Both the position numbers and the translations under genes were made by a program. From DASQHY01 sp035602605 (lineage in GTDB: Bacteria > Acidobacteriota > Terriglobia > Acidiferrales > UBA7541): 18,050 bases of DNA. Below are positions 1-6,363 of the stretch, piece after piece. The stretch's first letter is position 1. Each line of letters opens with the position of its first letter. Where the stretch lies: positions 1-18,050 of the forward strand of contig DATNLZ010000025.1 of assembly GCA_035602605.1 (NCBI GenBank), read 5' to 3'. The notes under the pieces were generated by a model. That model was not told the origin of the DNA, did no database searches, and saw only the letters and a program-made list of their open reading frames with translations.

Positions 1-2
1 TG

Positions 3-350
3 ACGCCGACGCAGTTCCTGACGCAGAACGAAATCGACGCGGCGAAGACGGTTCGGGTGGCTGAGTTGAATGTGCAGAACCAGCAAAAGATCGAGTGGCC
101 TGCGCAGTTGGTCGTGGCGAAGGCGTACCTGGACCAGTTGAAGCGGTCACTGGCTTTGCCGGCAGACCGAATCGCAGATCTGCAGAAGGCGATGCAGAGT
201 GCAGAGAGTTCGCACATGAACAAGAGAAAACTGGCGAGGTTGAAGGGCATGGCCGATTCCTTGGAGCGGAGTGCCGCCACGGCAAGGAGCCCAGGTGACT
301 CGGCACGGTTACATGCTTTAGCGGAAATCCTGAAGCACCCGGCAGCATGA
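3..350 (+). CDS. C-terminal part of an unrecognised protein (5' end outside window)
   Basis: An open frame runs in from the left edge to a TGA at 348-350, so only the last 115 or so residues are visible. The GTG at 57 is in frame but the reading frame is open upstream of it, so it is probably not the true start. The visible part is rich in Ala, Leu, Lys and Arg and looks alpha-helical, with heptad-like stretches around KAYLDQLKRSLAL and RKLARLKGMADSLERS. There is no signal peptide, membrane segment or catalytic motif in what can be seen. I do not recognise the family. It could be a helical C-terminal appendage of a larger secreted or enzymatic protein. Coding character is supported by an uninterrupted frame and ordinary codon use, not by homology. 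Confidence 0.55.
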   Translation, partial: TPTQFLTQNEIDAAKTVRVAELNVQNQQKIEWPAQLVVAKAYLDQLKRSLALPADRIADLQKAMQSAESSHMNKRKLARLKGMADSLERSAATARSPGDSARLHALAEILKHPAA

Positions 351-543
351 CGGACCCGATGGGTTTTCGTTTAGACCGAAAAGCCAAGGATCCGCAATCG
401 GATTTTGTTGCGCGGCCACCTGAAGAACAGACATTGATATCGTGCCAACTCCATAGAAACCATGCAGTCGCTGTTGGGGCATTTTGCGCCGGGAATCACG
501 CTGTCGGTGCATGGATTGCAGAACAAGCTCTGCTTGGTGTGTT
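350..543. other. no recognisable gene between the left-edge protein and the rhomboid-like scrap
   Basis: Open frames exist (for example one from 347 to 610) but the translations show no motif, no plausible ribosome binding site and no family resemblance. It may be decayed 5' sequence of the rhomboid-like fragment. I see nothing definable here. Confidence 0.4.
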
Positions 544-735
544 ATCTCTGAAGTTTCCATTTTTTTCGCTGCCTTCTGGGCTCACGTGGGAGGGTTTGCC
601 GTGGGGCTAGTCGCGGGAGGTATAGCGACCTTGCGCATGCCAAAAAGGAAAAAAGTGGTTCTCAGGCGAGCAAGACGTTGGTTACTTCAAACGCGCGTCG
701 GCGAAACAAACGACGGTCCGCACCTTAAATTTTAG
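544..735 (+). pseudogene. rhomboid-like protease C-terminal fragment
   Basis: Frame 1 encodes FFAAFWAHVGGFAVGLVAG followed by a basic tail (RMPKRKK) and a TAG at 733-735. The AHxGGFxxG pattern in a hydrophobic helix followed by a positive C-terminus is the signature of the last core helix of rhomboid-family intramembrane proteases, where the His is the catalytic-dyad histidine. No GxSG serine helix or earlier helices are found in any frame upstream, so this is at most a scrap. The neighbouring region is also broken (receptor fragment just downstream). The match is short and could be chance, so confidence is modest. Confidence 0.35.
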
Positions 736-754
736 GAGAGATGACCACGCTCGA

Positions 755-1075
755 ATGCCTCTCACCAATTCTCCGACACACCTTTTCCAGGCAAGCCTTA
801 GCGTGCCTCTCGTCAGGCAAGAGGTGTTCGCGAGTATGAATCTGCAGTATGTCAGCCAGAGAGCAACCCTAAGTGGCAAATATTCGGCAGCCTACGTCGT
901 TCCCAACGTTACCCTATTCAGCCGAAACCTTCTAAGGCGATGGGAATTCTGGGCAAGCCTCTATAACGTGTTTAATCATAAATATGCCGACCCTGCCGGT
1001 AATGGCCTGGCGGAGAACGTTGTCTTTCAGGATGGCCGAAATTTTCGAATCAAGGCCGAATACAGATTCCATTGA
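755..1075 (+). pseudogene. TonB-dependent receptor, C-terminal beta-barrel fragment
   Basis: The encoded 106 residues look like the last strands of a TonB-dependent outer-membrane receptor: NSPTHLFQASLSVPL, then alternating aromatic/hydrophobic strands, LYNVFNHKYADPAG, and the terminal FQDGRNFRIKAEYRFH. The N-x-x-x-x-x-Y-x-D-P segment followed by a QDGRxFRxKxxYxF ending with a C-terminal aromatic region is characteristic of FecA/colicin-receptor-like barrels. A full receptor is about 650-800 residues; plug, TonB box and most of the barrel are absent upstream, where frames are interrupted (the same frame is open only from 611). The stop codon overlaps the ATG of the YfiR-family gene (TGATG at 1073-1077), so the two were probably one operon. 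This pairing (receptor then YfiR/DUF4154) recurs in other bacteria. Confidence 0.65.
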
Positions 1076-1721
1076 TGAATCTTCACCTGCATAAGCGTAA
1101 TTACCGCGGAGCCGGTTGGGCTTGGCGTTTCGTTCTCAGCGTTGGTTCGCGCCGAATTCTGCGAGCTTCCTTTTTCGCCATCATCGCTGGCGGGCTCTTC
1201 TTGAGTGCTTCTCCTAAAGCTTTTTCCCAGAATGAGGAAGGTGCGGAATACTCGGTCAAACTCGGTTTTCTATACAATTTTACTAAGTTTGTCGAGTGGC
1301 CCCCTGACTCATTCCGCGATCCCGGGGCGCCCCTGGTGATCTGCATCGTTGGTCATGACCCATTCCGCCAAGATCTTGAGGCGGAGTTACGGACCCGCAA
1401 AGTGGGAAGCCATCCCTCGAGGTCAGAACCCAAACACCAAACGACAAACTGAGCGTATGCCACATAATATTTGTCCCTGCCACTGAGAAAAGCCAATCCG
1501 ACGGGATTTTGCGGGGCCTTCAGGGATTAAGGACCTTGACGGTTGGCGAAACCGAGGGGTTCGCTGTGCTGGGCGGCATCATCAACCTAACGGTCGAAGG
1601 TAACAAGGTTCATTTTGAAATCAACCGCCTCGCGGCGGATCGCGCCGGCCAGAAGATCAGCTCCAAACTCCTCAGCATCGCCAAAATCGTGAAAGAACAA
1701 GATCACGGAAGGAAGAGCTGA
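1075..1721 (+). pseudogene. YfiR/DUF4154 family periplasmic protein, single frameshift
   Basis: Frame 1 from ATG 1075 encodes a basic N-terminus with an export signal (hydrophobic run FFAIIAGGLFLSASPKAFS), then EYSVKLGFLYNFTKFVEWP, the hallmark start of the YfiR/DUF4154 domain, and LVICIVGHDPF. It stops at 1450-1452. Frame 3 resumes the same domain with LEVRTQTPNDKLSVCHIIF, LRTLTVGETEGFAVLGGIINL and VHFEINRLAADRAGQKISSKL, ending at 1721. One base lost in the CCC run at 1414-1416 explains the break: a fourth C would give continuous HPLEVRT. The restored protein is about 216 residues, somewhat longer than a usual family member because of its long N-terminus. YfiR proteins are periplasmic regulators of diguanylate cyclases such as YfiN. 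The ATG overlaps the stop of the receptor fragment, suggesting coupled translation. It is either a fresh pseudogene or a sequencing/assembly error. Confidence 0.82.
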
Positions 1722-1807
1722 AACCCTCGGGCGTCACCTAGACTGCTCCCACCTACCGGCGCTCGCTACTTCCGCAATGGTCCCTCACAGCCCAAGTAAA
1801 CGCTCTT

Positions 1808-2050
1808 GTACTACCTTTTCAAAAGGTCAGAGACAGGGTTTGTTCCGGAATAGCCCTGGCAAAATAACGCGGAAAGCGGTTGGGGAGACCTCGCGTCGTC
1901 GTGTACCGCTCTAGAATTGCCACGCTGCGCGAAGAGGGAAGGTCCTGGTCGGAGACCTGTGAGGCAATGGCCATCTCGAAGGGCACTGCCCAGAGAGCGG
2001 TTCTGTCCTTGCCCAAAAACCTGCCTGAACCCGTACCGCTAGAGTCCTGA
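1808..2050 (+). pseudogene. serine recombinase/resolvase C-terminal remnant with in-frame stop
   Basis: Frame 2 reads KVRDRVCSGIALAK, a TAA at 1865-1867, then RGKRLGRPRVVVYRSRIATL, REEGRSWSETCEAMAISKGTAQRAV and a TGA at 2048-2050. The R(E/D)RVxxGxAxAK linker, the GKRLGRPR hinge and the following helix-turn-helix are the standard end of the resolvase/invertase catalytic core plus DNA-binding domain. The stop sits where family members usually have Glu or another polar residue, so a single G-to-T change (GAA to TAA) would account for it. The N-terminal catalytic domain with the active serine is missing upstream. This is a mobile-element scar; no terminal repeats were identified around it. Confidence 0.72.
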
Positions 2051-2080
2051 ATTTGCTTCGCGCTTTCTATAAACTTTATA

Positions 2081-2107
2081 GTGCCCAAAATCAGAACTTT
2101 TGGGTAC
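2081..2107. other. inverted repeat able to form a 10-bp hairpin
   Basis: The arm GTGCCCAAAA (2081-2090 with its G at 2081) pairs with TTTTGGGTAC (2098-2107) across a 7-base loop, with one G-T pair. It lies between the recombinase remnant and the aminopeptidase gene. There is no run of T after the stem on either strand, so it is not a typical intrinsic terminator. It could be a cryptic transcription attenuator or a remnant of an element end. Confidence 0.4.
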
Positions 2108-2280
2108 CTATCCGGTAGCGCTACTTACCAGGACTTTGCTGATGGTCACGGGTTTAAACTAAATCTCCGAGTGGATTCGGCGACGCAGGGTGCCGGCGGC
2201 CAGCGCGGATGTCGCCGCCGATGCGTTGCCTGCGTGTTAGAATCCGCTGCGCTGATGAGTCGTTCTTGGAGAAATCGAAT

Positions 2281-3591
2281 ATGATCCGCAGACTCCTGTT
2301 TGTTCTCGCTGTGTTCGGTGTGGTTGCTTCCGCTGCAGAGCGCCAGCCCAACGCGGACTATCGCGCGCGCCGCGTGGCCCTGGCCAAAGCCATGAGCGTA
2401 GACAGCGCGGCCCTGGTGTTGTTCGCGCCTACAGAGGCCGAGGGCCAGGACAACCTCTTCGGCTTTCGCCAAGAAGATAACTTCTACTACCTGACGGGTT
2501 GGACCGAGCCCGGCGCGGCCATTTTGATCAACTCCAATCCGTATGCCGAGATTCTTTTCCTTCCCGGGCACAACGTGACGCAGGAGAAGTGGACCGGCCC
2601 GAAGCTGGGCCCGGAAAGCCCTGACGCGCCCAAGGTCACTGGCTTCGAGAAGGTCGCTAGCTTGGACAAAATGCATGACGAACTGTTGAAAATCCTGCCG
2701 CAGCCTCGCGCGGTGATTTATTCCGACTTGGGTAGCAACGGCCAGACGGCGGCGTCCACCGGTCCCGTGGAATGGCTGCGCCGCTCGAATTCGTTTCCCA
2801 ACTACGTATCGTTCCGCGACGTCCGGCAAATGATGGGGAAGCTGCGCATGATCAAAGATTCCGGCGAAGTGCAGCTCATCCAGCGAGCCACCGACGCCTC
2901 GGCCGCCGCGCATCACGCCGCGCTCAAAGCGATTCATCCCGGCGCTTCCGAACGCGAAATTTCCGCGTTGATGCAGTATGAATTCGGCAAGCGCGGCTGC
3001 GAGCGTCCGGCATACGCGCCCGTTGTCGGTTCCGGCTTCTTTTCCACCGTGCTGCATTACTCCGACGACGACAAGATTATGAAGGACGGCGATGTGGTGG
3101 TGATGGACGTAGCCGGAGAATATGCTATGTACGCTTCGGACATCACGCGCACCGCTCCGGTCGATGGCAAGTTCACCGCACGCCAGCGCGAGATCTACAA
3201 TATCGTTCTGGGCGCGCAGGAAGCCGCCATTCACGCCTTCCAATTAGGTAAGTCCAAGCTGGAACGCGGCACGGGCGCCGATTCGCTTTTCAAGGTTGCC
3301 TACGACCACATCAACACCCACGGCAAAGACCTGCACGGCGAGCCTCTAGGCAAATATTTTATCCACGGATTAGGCCATCACGTGGGGCTGAACGTCCACG
3401 ACCTCAACGATCCTGCGCCGCTCAACAAAGGCATGGTTTTTACTTTGGAGCCGGGCATTTATATTTCCGAAGAAAAGCTCGGCGTGCGGATCGAGGACAT
3501 GTTTTACGTCGATCAGGACGGCCAGCTGGTCATGTTGACCAAAGGCCTGCCGCGTACGCCGGACGAAGTGGAAGCGGCGATGAGGAAATAG
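2281..3591 (+). CDS. secreted Xaa-Pro aminopeptidase (M24B, PepP-like)
   Basis: This enzyme removes an N-terminal residue preceding proline from peptides, using a dinuclear metal centre. The chosen start is ATG 2281: it has a GGAGA ribosome site nine bases upstream and begins a clear signal peptide (MIRRLLFVLAVFGVVASAAE); the ATG at 2209 would add an unlikely arginine-rich leader. The mature protein has an N-terminal creatinase-like domain (about residues 25-170) and a pita-bread catalytic domain. All five metal ligands of the M24 family can be placed: Asp276 (VVVMDVAGEY), Asp287 (YASDITRTAPV), His366 in HGLGHHVGLNVHD, Glu390 (TLEPGIYI) and Glu405 (GVRIEDMF). His373 matches the conserved second histidine. 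At 436 residues it is full length. The signal peptide predicts a periplasmic or extracellular enzyme, unlike cytoplasmic E. coli PepP. It stands alone, with broken genes on both sides. Confidence 0.93.
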   Translation: MIRRLLFVLAVFGVVASAAERQPNADYRARRVALAKAMSVDSAALVLFAPTEAEGQDNLFGFRQEDNFYYLTGWTEPGAAILINSNPYAEILFLPGHNVTQEKWTGPKLGPESPDAPKVTGFEKVASLDKMHDELLKILPQPRAVIYSDLGSNGQTAASTGPVEWLRRSNSFPNYVSFRDVRQMMGKLRMIKDSGEVQLIQRATDASAAAHHAALKAIHPGASEREISALMQYEFGKRGCERPAYAPVVGSGFFSTVLHYSDDDKIMKDGDVVVMDVAGEYAMYASDITRTAPVDGKFTARQREIYNIVLGAQEAAIHAFQLGKSKLERGTGADSLFKVAYDHINTHGKDLHGEPLGKYFIHGLGHHVGLNVHDLNDPAPLNKGMVFTLEPGIYISEEKLGVRIEDMFYVDQDGQLVMLTKGLPRTPDEVEAAMRK

Positions 3592-3865
3592 CCGTCAAGA
3601 CACAGAAAGCCGCAGAAGTGGCACGACTCAACGCTTCGAGCTGAGCCGCCACGCGATAACTTCCGGATCATTGTCCAACCGTAAGTAATGGCGCGAATCG
3701 GGTCTGCTGGGATTACTTCCGGCTTCGTCGTGATCCAAGCACGATCGCCAAGGTGACAAAGCGGACTACATCACTGGTTAGCCGCCCGGTGCGCCACGCG
3801 TGCCCACACGTTGACTTGCGTTTGGGTGCAGCCTAACATGCGTCGGCAAGAGTGTCTTCCCAACC
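3592..3865. other. intergenic stretch, nothing recognised
   Basis: No open frame here carries a recognisable motif. No strong hairpin with a T run follows the aminopeptidase stop. The end of the stretch must have held the promoter of the ancestral kinase gene that starts at 3866, but no convincing -35/-10 pair stands out. Confidence 0.4.
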
Positions 3866-4033
3866 ATGAACGGCGTGACTATCTCGCACTATCGCATCAA
3901 GGCCAAACTCGGTGAAGGGGGCATGGGCGCCGTGTACGCAGCCGAGGACTTGAAACTGGGCCGCGAAGTGGCTCTCAAGTTCCTGCCGGAGGCCCTGGCC
4001 CCAGATGCGACTGACAGATGTCAGCGGAAGTGA
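3866..4033 (+). pseudogene. Ser/Thr protein kinase, N-lobe stub only
   Basis: From ATG 3866 the frame encodes ISHYRIKAKLGEGGMGAVYA then AEDLKLGREVALKFLPEALA, the first 45 or so residues of a bacterial PknB-type kinase. GEGGMGAVY is the ATP-binding glycine loop and the Lys in VALKFLP is the ATP-anchoring lysine. Acidobacterial homologues continue with a helix rich in Arg/Glu leading to the ...REAxxxSxLNHPNI... segment; here the match stops after APDA, and a TGA follows at 4031-4033. The rest of the catalytic domain (HRD, DFG) is absent in all frames downstream. The 55-residue product cannot be a kinase. This is a truncation scar, distinct from the minus-strand kinase tail at the right edge of the window, which keeps the opposite end of the same kind of protein. 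Confidence 0.78.
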
Positions 4034-4189
4034 GATGAGAAGTGAGAATCCCACCTTGACGAATTTGGTTACTAAACTGATCGAGGAAATAGGTCACTTG
4101 CAGTGATGCCCTGTATCGCGCAACGGAATACTCGCGAAACTGGCTACTCCCCCAAACCGGAAAACAAAGACCACACCGCTGCGTAAAGG
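4034..4189. other. unassigned sequence downstream of the kinase stub
   Basis: Short open frames exist (for example a 24-codon one from ATG 4035) but none has support. A stretch around 4118-4205 reads as basic, proline- and threonine-containing peptide in one frame without resembling a family I know. It may be a fragment brought in at the kinase break point. Confidence 0.3.
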
Positions 4190-4492
4190 GTGCGAAACAC
4201 AGGAGGATTTCTTCAGCGCGCAGCCTGCCAGGTCTTGCCGTTAATGCGATTGGGCAAAGGAGCGCAAGCTCCGGAGGCTCACTTTGATTTGTTTCGAGAC
4301 TGGCAGGAGATCACAAACTCAATCTTCTGCGCAGGCCCTTCGGGGCTGAGACAGCAAATGGATGTTTGGTTCTCAATCGAAGAGGAACCAAAACTCGGCC
4401 TCAAAGCCGAGGCAATTAGCGTTGGGGAAGAGCAGCCAGTTACGGGCCGCTCCCGCTTAACCCTCGAACCAAAAAAGGAGTATGAAGGATGA
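4190..4492 (+). CDS. doubtful small open frame before the TMEM175 gene
   Basis: A 100-residue frame beginning at GTG 4190 ends in a TGA that overlaps the ATG of the next gene by four bases (ATGA at 4489-4492), the arrangement of translationally coupled genes. The latter half (FRDWQEITNSIF, MDVWFSIEEEPKLGLKAEA, LTLEPKKEYEG) has a protein-like composition, but the first 30 residues are cysteine- and arginine-containing noise and no good ribosome site precedes the GTG. I recognise no domain. It may be a decayed gene end, or non-coding leader of the downstream gene. Confidence 0.2.
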   Translation: MRNTGGFLQRAACQVLPLMRLGKGAQAPEAHFDLFRDWQEITNSIFCAGPSGLRQQMDVWFSIEEEPKLGLKAEAISVGEEQPVTGRSRLTLEPKKEYEG

Positions 4493-5064
4493 CCAAGGGT
4501 CGCATGGAGGCTTTTAGTGACGGGGTATTCGCCGTCATCATCACCATCATGGTGCTGGAAATGAAGTCCCCGCAGGGAACCGGTCTTGCGGCCTTACAGC
4601 CGCTCCTTCCTGTTTTCTTCAGCTATGTCCTGAGCTTCGTTTACGTCGGCATCTACTGGAACAACCATCATCACCTCCTGCAGGCGGCGAAGCAGGTCAC
4701 GGGTGGCATCCTGTGGGCGAATTTGCATTTGTTGTTTTGGCTATCGCTAACCCCGTTCGTTACCGCCTGGATGGGAGAGAACCATCTTGCGCCTTGGCCG
4801 GTAGCGTTATACGGGGTGGTGTTACTGTTTGCCGGAACTGCTTACTTCCTTCTGACGAAGACACTGATCGCGCACCACGGAAAGGACTCAACGCTGGCAG
4901 CATCGATTGGGAGTGACAGGAAGGGCACGGCGTCTCTCGTGGTTTACACTGCGGCAATCCCCCTGTCGTTCGTGCAGCCGTGGATCGCCTGCGCCTGCTA
5001 CGTCATGGTCGCCATCATGTGGCTGCTCCCCGACCCGCGCATCGAAAAAGCGATGGGTAACTGA
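4489..5064 (+). CDS. TMEM175/DUF1211 family membrane protein (putative K+ channel)
   Basis: The protein opens with MTKGRMEAFSDGVFAVIITI, containing the RxxAFSDGVFA motif of the TMEM175 family, whose characterised bacterial and lysosomal members are potassium-selective channels. Phe9-Ser10-Asp11 are the conserved FSD residues in the first helix. About six hydrophobic segments follow (roughly residues 8-25, 38-57, 70-90, 100-122, 142-160, 165-183), matching the single six-helix repeat of bacterial members, and the 191-residue length is typical. A GGAG lies about eight bases before the ATG. It would sit in the inner membrane. No regulatory gene is next to it. The family assignment is firm; channel activity of this copy is inferred from the family. 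Confidence 0.9.
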   Translation: MTKGRMEAFSDGVFAVIITIMVLEMKSPQGTGLAALQPLLPVFFSYVLSFVYVGIYWNNHHHLLQAAKQVTGGILWANLHLLFWLSLTPFVTAWMGENHLAPWPVALYGVVLLFAGTAYFLLTKTLIAHHGKDSTLAASIGSDRKGTASLVVYTAAIPLSFVQPWIACACYVMVAIMWLLPDPRIEKAMGN

Positions 5065-5265
5065 ACGGAGGACGCCAGCCCTCGGACGCATCGTTGAATG
5101 TACCCCAACATTACTAGTCTTCGTTGAAACGACGGAGAGGATCGGTTTTGGGCTTCGAACTTCCTATCGAAAACGGTCTCGTTGGACCGCATGGGCTGAA
5201 AATTGCGGTTGGAACAATTGAAGAGGTTCCGTACGCTGTTGGGAGGATGATGGTTACACCGTTCC

Positions 5266-5316
5266 GGCGTGTAGCTCAGGTTTGCGAAAACACCAGCTAC
5301 GGGAAGCAGGTGGTCA
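5266..5316 (+). pseudogene. degenerate tRNA-Ala-like copy 1
   Basis: The sequence GGCGTGTAGCTCAG at 5266-5279 is the end of an acceptor stem, U8-A9 and the start of a D arm of a bacterial tRNA-Ala. It is followed by TTTGCGAAAACAC, resembling an anticodon loop, and then by GCAGGTGGTCATC at about 5304-5316, very like the 3' anticodon stem and variable region of tRNA-Ala (GCAGG-GGGTCATC). The D stem is incomplete and no TTCGA T-loop follows, so no cloverleaf forms. It shares its first 14 bases exactly with the second copy 90 bp downstream. Confidence 0.35.
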
Positions 5317-5354
5317 TCCTCAGAAAAATCCATTAAAATCAAATGGTTGTACGT

Positions 5355-5400
5355 GGGCGTGTAGCTCAGCTGGGAGAGCACCTGCTTTGCAAACACGCCT
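5355..5400 (+). pseudogene. tRNA-Ala(UGC) remnant lacking anticodon 3' stem and T arm
   Basis: Bases 5355-5392 form the 5' half of a tRNA-Ala: acceptor GGGCGTG, U8 A9, D stem GCTC/GAGC around AGCTGGGA, A26, anticodon 5' stem CCTGC and loop TTTGCAA with a TGC anticodon. Where GCAGG and the T arm should follow, the sequence instead goes straight to ACACGCCT. Remarkably, CACGCCT (5394-5400) pairs with all seven acceptor positions 5355-5361 (six Watson-Crick pairs and one G-T). The simplest reading is an internal deletion joining the anticodon loop to the 3' acceptor strand. The product of about 46 bases lacks the T arm, the variable region and an encoded CCA, so it cannot act as a normal tRNA. 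Confidence 0.6.
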
Positions 5401-5519
5401 TCATCTCACCTAAGCCGTTGAATCGGCGTCTCTTAATAGTGCATCCCCGTCTGCTAATTGGGCTACAGATATAGTATAAGGATACGTTGCCCAAGTTTGG
5501 ACCAAGCCTCCGAAAAATG

Positions 5520-5534
5520 GACTCGATTCGAGTC
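5520..5534. repeat. perfect 15-bp inverted repeat
   Basis: GACTCGA-T-TCGAGTC is a palindrome with 7-base arms around one central base. It lies in the gene-poor region, some 170 bp beyond the stop of the minus-strand DUF4199 gene. Its size and symmetry would fit a dimeric regulator's site, but no gene starts close enough to assign one, so it may be incidental. Confidence 0.3.
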
Positions 5535-5706
5535 GAGCGAGCACTACCGGAAGAACCACCTCGGCTTCCGTTTCTGCAGTCGGCGAAGTGACTCGTGGCG
5601 TAATTCAAAACCCTGAAAATACGTTTTGCTTTCTCTTTCTTAATATCGATTTGTTTTCGGCGTTGGGTTTGACTCTCCCCGCCTCCACCATTCTTTCTTT
5701 CAGTTT

Positions 5707-6227
5707 TCAGGTTTCGCGCACCCTCTTCCGGAGAAGCCCCGCTGAGATCAGCGTGACCACCAGCCCGATCGGAAAAACCTCCGCGAAGGTCATGGCCACA
5801 TTGATCGCTGGATTGTCGTACATCTTCTTGAACTGCTTTGCTTGCCGCTCCGTCTCATCCATCTTCTGCTGGCTCGCCCCAGATGCCTTCGCGCGCTCCA
5901 CCATGTGGGCGGCATATTTCTCCGCAAACCCGGGCATCAGTTTGTAATAGATGATTTCCCAGGTCCCCACGTAGCACGCGCTGGAGATCAACGTTATCAG
6001 GATGCCGACGGCGAACCCGCGCCCGAATGTCAGGCGCCCGCCCCGGCATTCTCTCGATACGATCGCACCCCAAAGAACACCATGAGCGACGAGAGCACGA
6101 TCACGGTGTAGCCGAGGATTTCCCCTTTATCCCAGCCGATCTTATCGGCGAATGGCATTGTAGCCAGCATCATCGCGGCGGACACCGCGCCGGATATCAG
6201 TCCAAAGGTCAGCACCGTTTTTTTCAT
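5707..6227 (-). pseudogene. DUF4199 family membrane protein, single frameshift
   Basis: The upstream part runs from ATG 6227 (strong AAAGGAG about ten bases before it): MKKTVLTFGLISGAVSAAM, IGWDKGEILGYTVIVLSSL, MVFFGVRSYRENAGAG, then a TGA ending at 6030. The next frame continues the same domain with LTFGRGFAVGILITLISSAC, YVGTWEIIYYKLMPGF, a charged loop with KASGASQQKMDETERQAKQF, and a final helix (VFPIGLVVTLISAGLLRKR), ending at 5707. Restoring one G in the run complementary to CCCC at 6041-6044 would give ENAGGGRLTFGRGF, as expected for DUF4199 proteins. Reconstructed, it is about 173 residues with four membrane segments, the family norm. It follows the membrane-anchored LuxR gene on the same strand by 136 bp, a pairing seen in other genomes. 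Function is unknown. It is a recent pseudogene or a base-calling error. Confidence 0.82.
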
Positions 6228-6363
6228 CGAATTTAAGTCTCCTTTTGTGAAACCTGCTTTCATGTGGCCGAAGTCTAGCGGGAGACGCGCGCGATGTCGT
6301 CACTCTTTTGGGTGATTCTGCATTGCGGAGCGAAAAATCACGCTTTCGGGTGGGGTGGACGCG

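Larger units (their letters stand above)
5065..5706. other. 640-bp gene-poor region with tRNA-Ala-like fragments
   Basis: No protein gene is supported on either strand between the TMEM175 stop and the stop of the minus-strand DUF4199 gene. The region contains two copies of a 14-base tRNA-Ala 5' motif (5266-5279 and 5356-5369), a longer tRNA-Ala 5' half (5355-5392), and a perfect inverted repeat (5520-5534). Its composition is more AT-rich than that of the flanking genes. These are signs of an old recombination or integration junction, although no integrase or attachment site could be identified. Confidence 0.5.

Noticed and set aside
2146..3243. Long minus-strand open frame opposite the aminopeptidase
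   Set aside because: It is the histidine/arginine-rich antisense shadow of a fully conserved M24 peptidase and has no family features.
5300..5392. Circularly permuted tRNA-Ala gene (3' half upstream of 5' half)
   Set aside because: The putative 3' half lacks a T arm and acceptor strand, so no functional tRNA could be formed.
5405..5475. On the minus strand, a tRNA-like string (TAGCCCAATTAGCAGAC ... CCGATTCAACGG) resembling a D arm and T arm
   Set aside because: The D stem, anticodon stem and acceptor stem do not pair, and the T-loop length is wrong. It may be another tRNA scrap but cannot be supported.
5393..5560. Group I intron splitting the tRNA-Ala after its anticodon
   Set aside because: No 3' tRNA half (GCAGG, TTCGA T-loop, acceptor with CCA) follows within reach, and the acceptor strand directly abuts the loop, which favours a deletion.
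5588..5947. Plus-strand open frame with hydrophobic stretches
   Set aside because: It is the reverse of the DUF4199 coding region; the minus strand carries the conserved domain and a good ribosome site.
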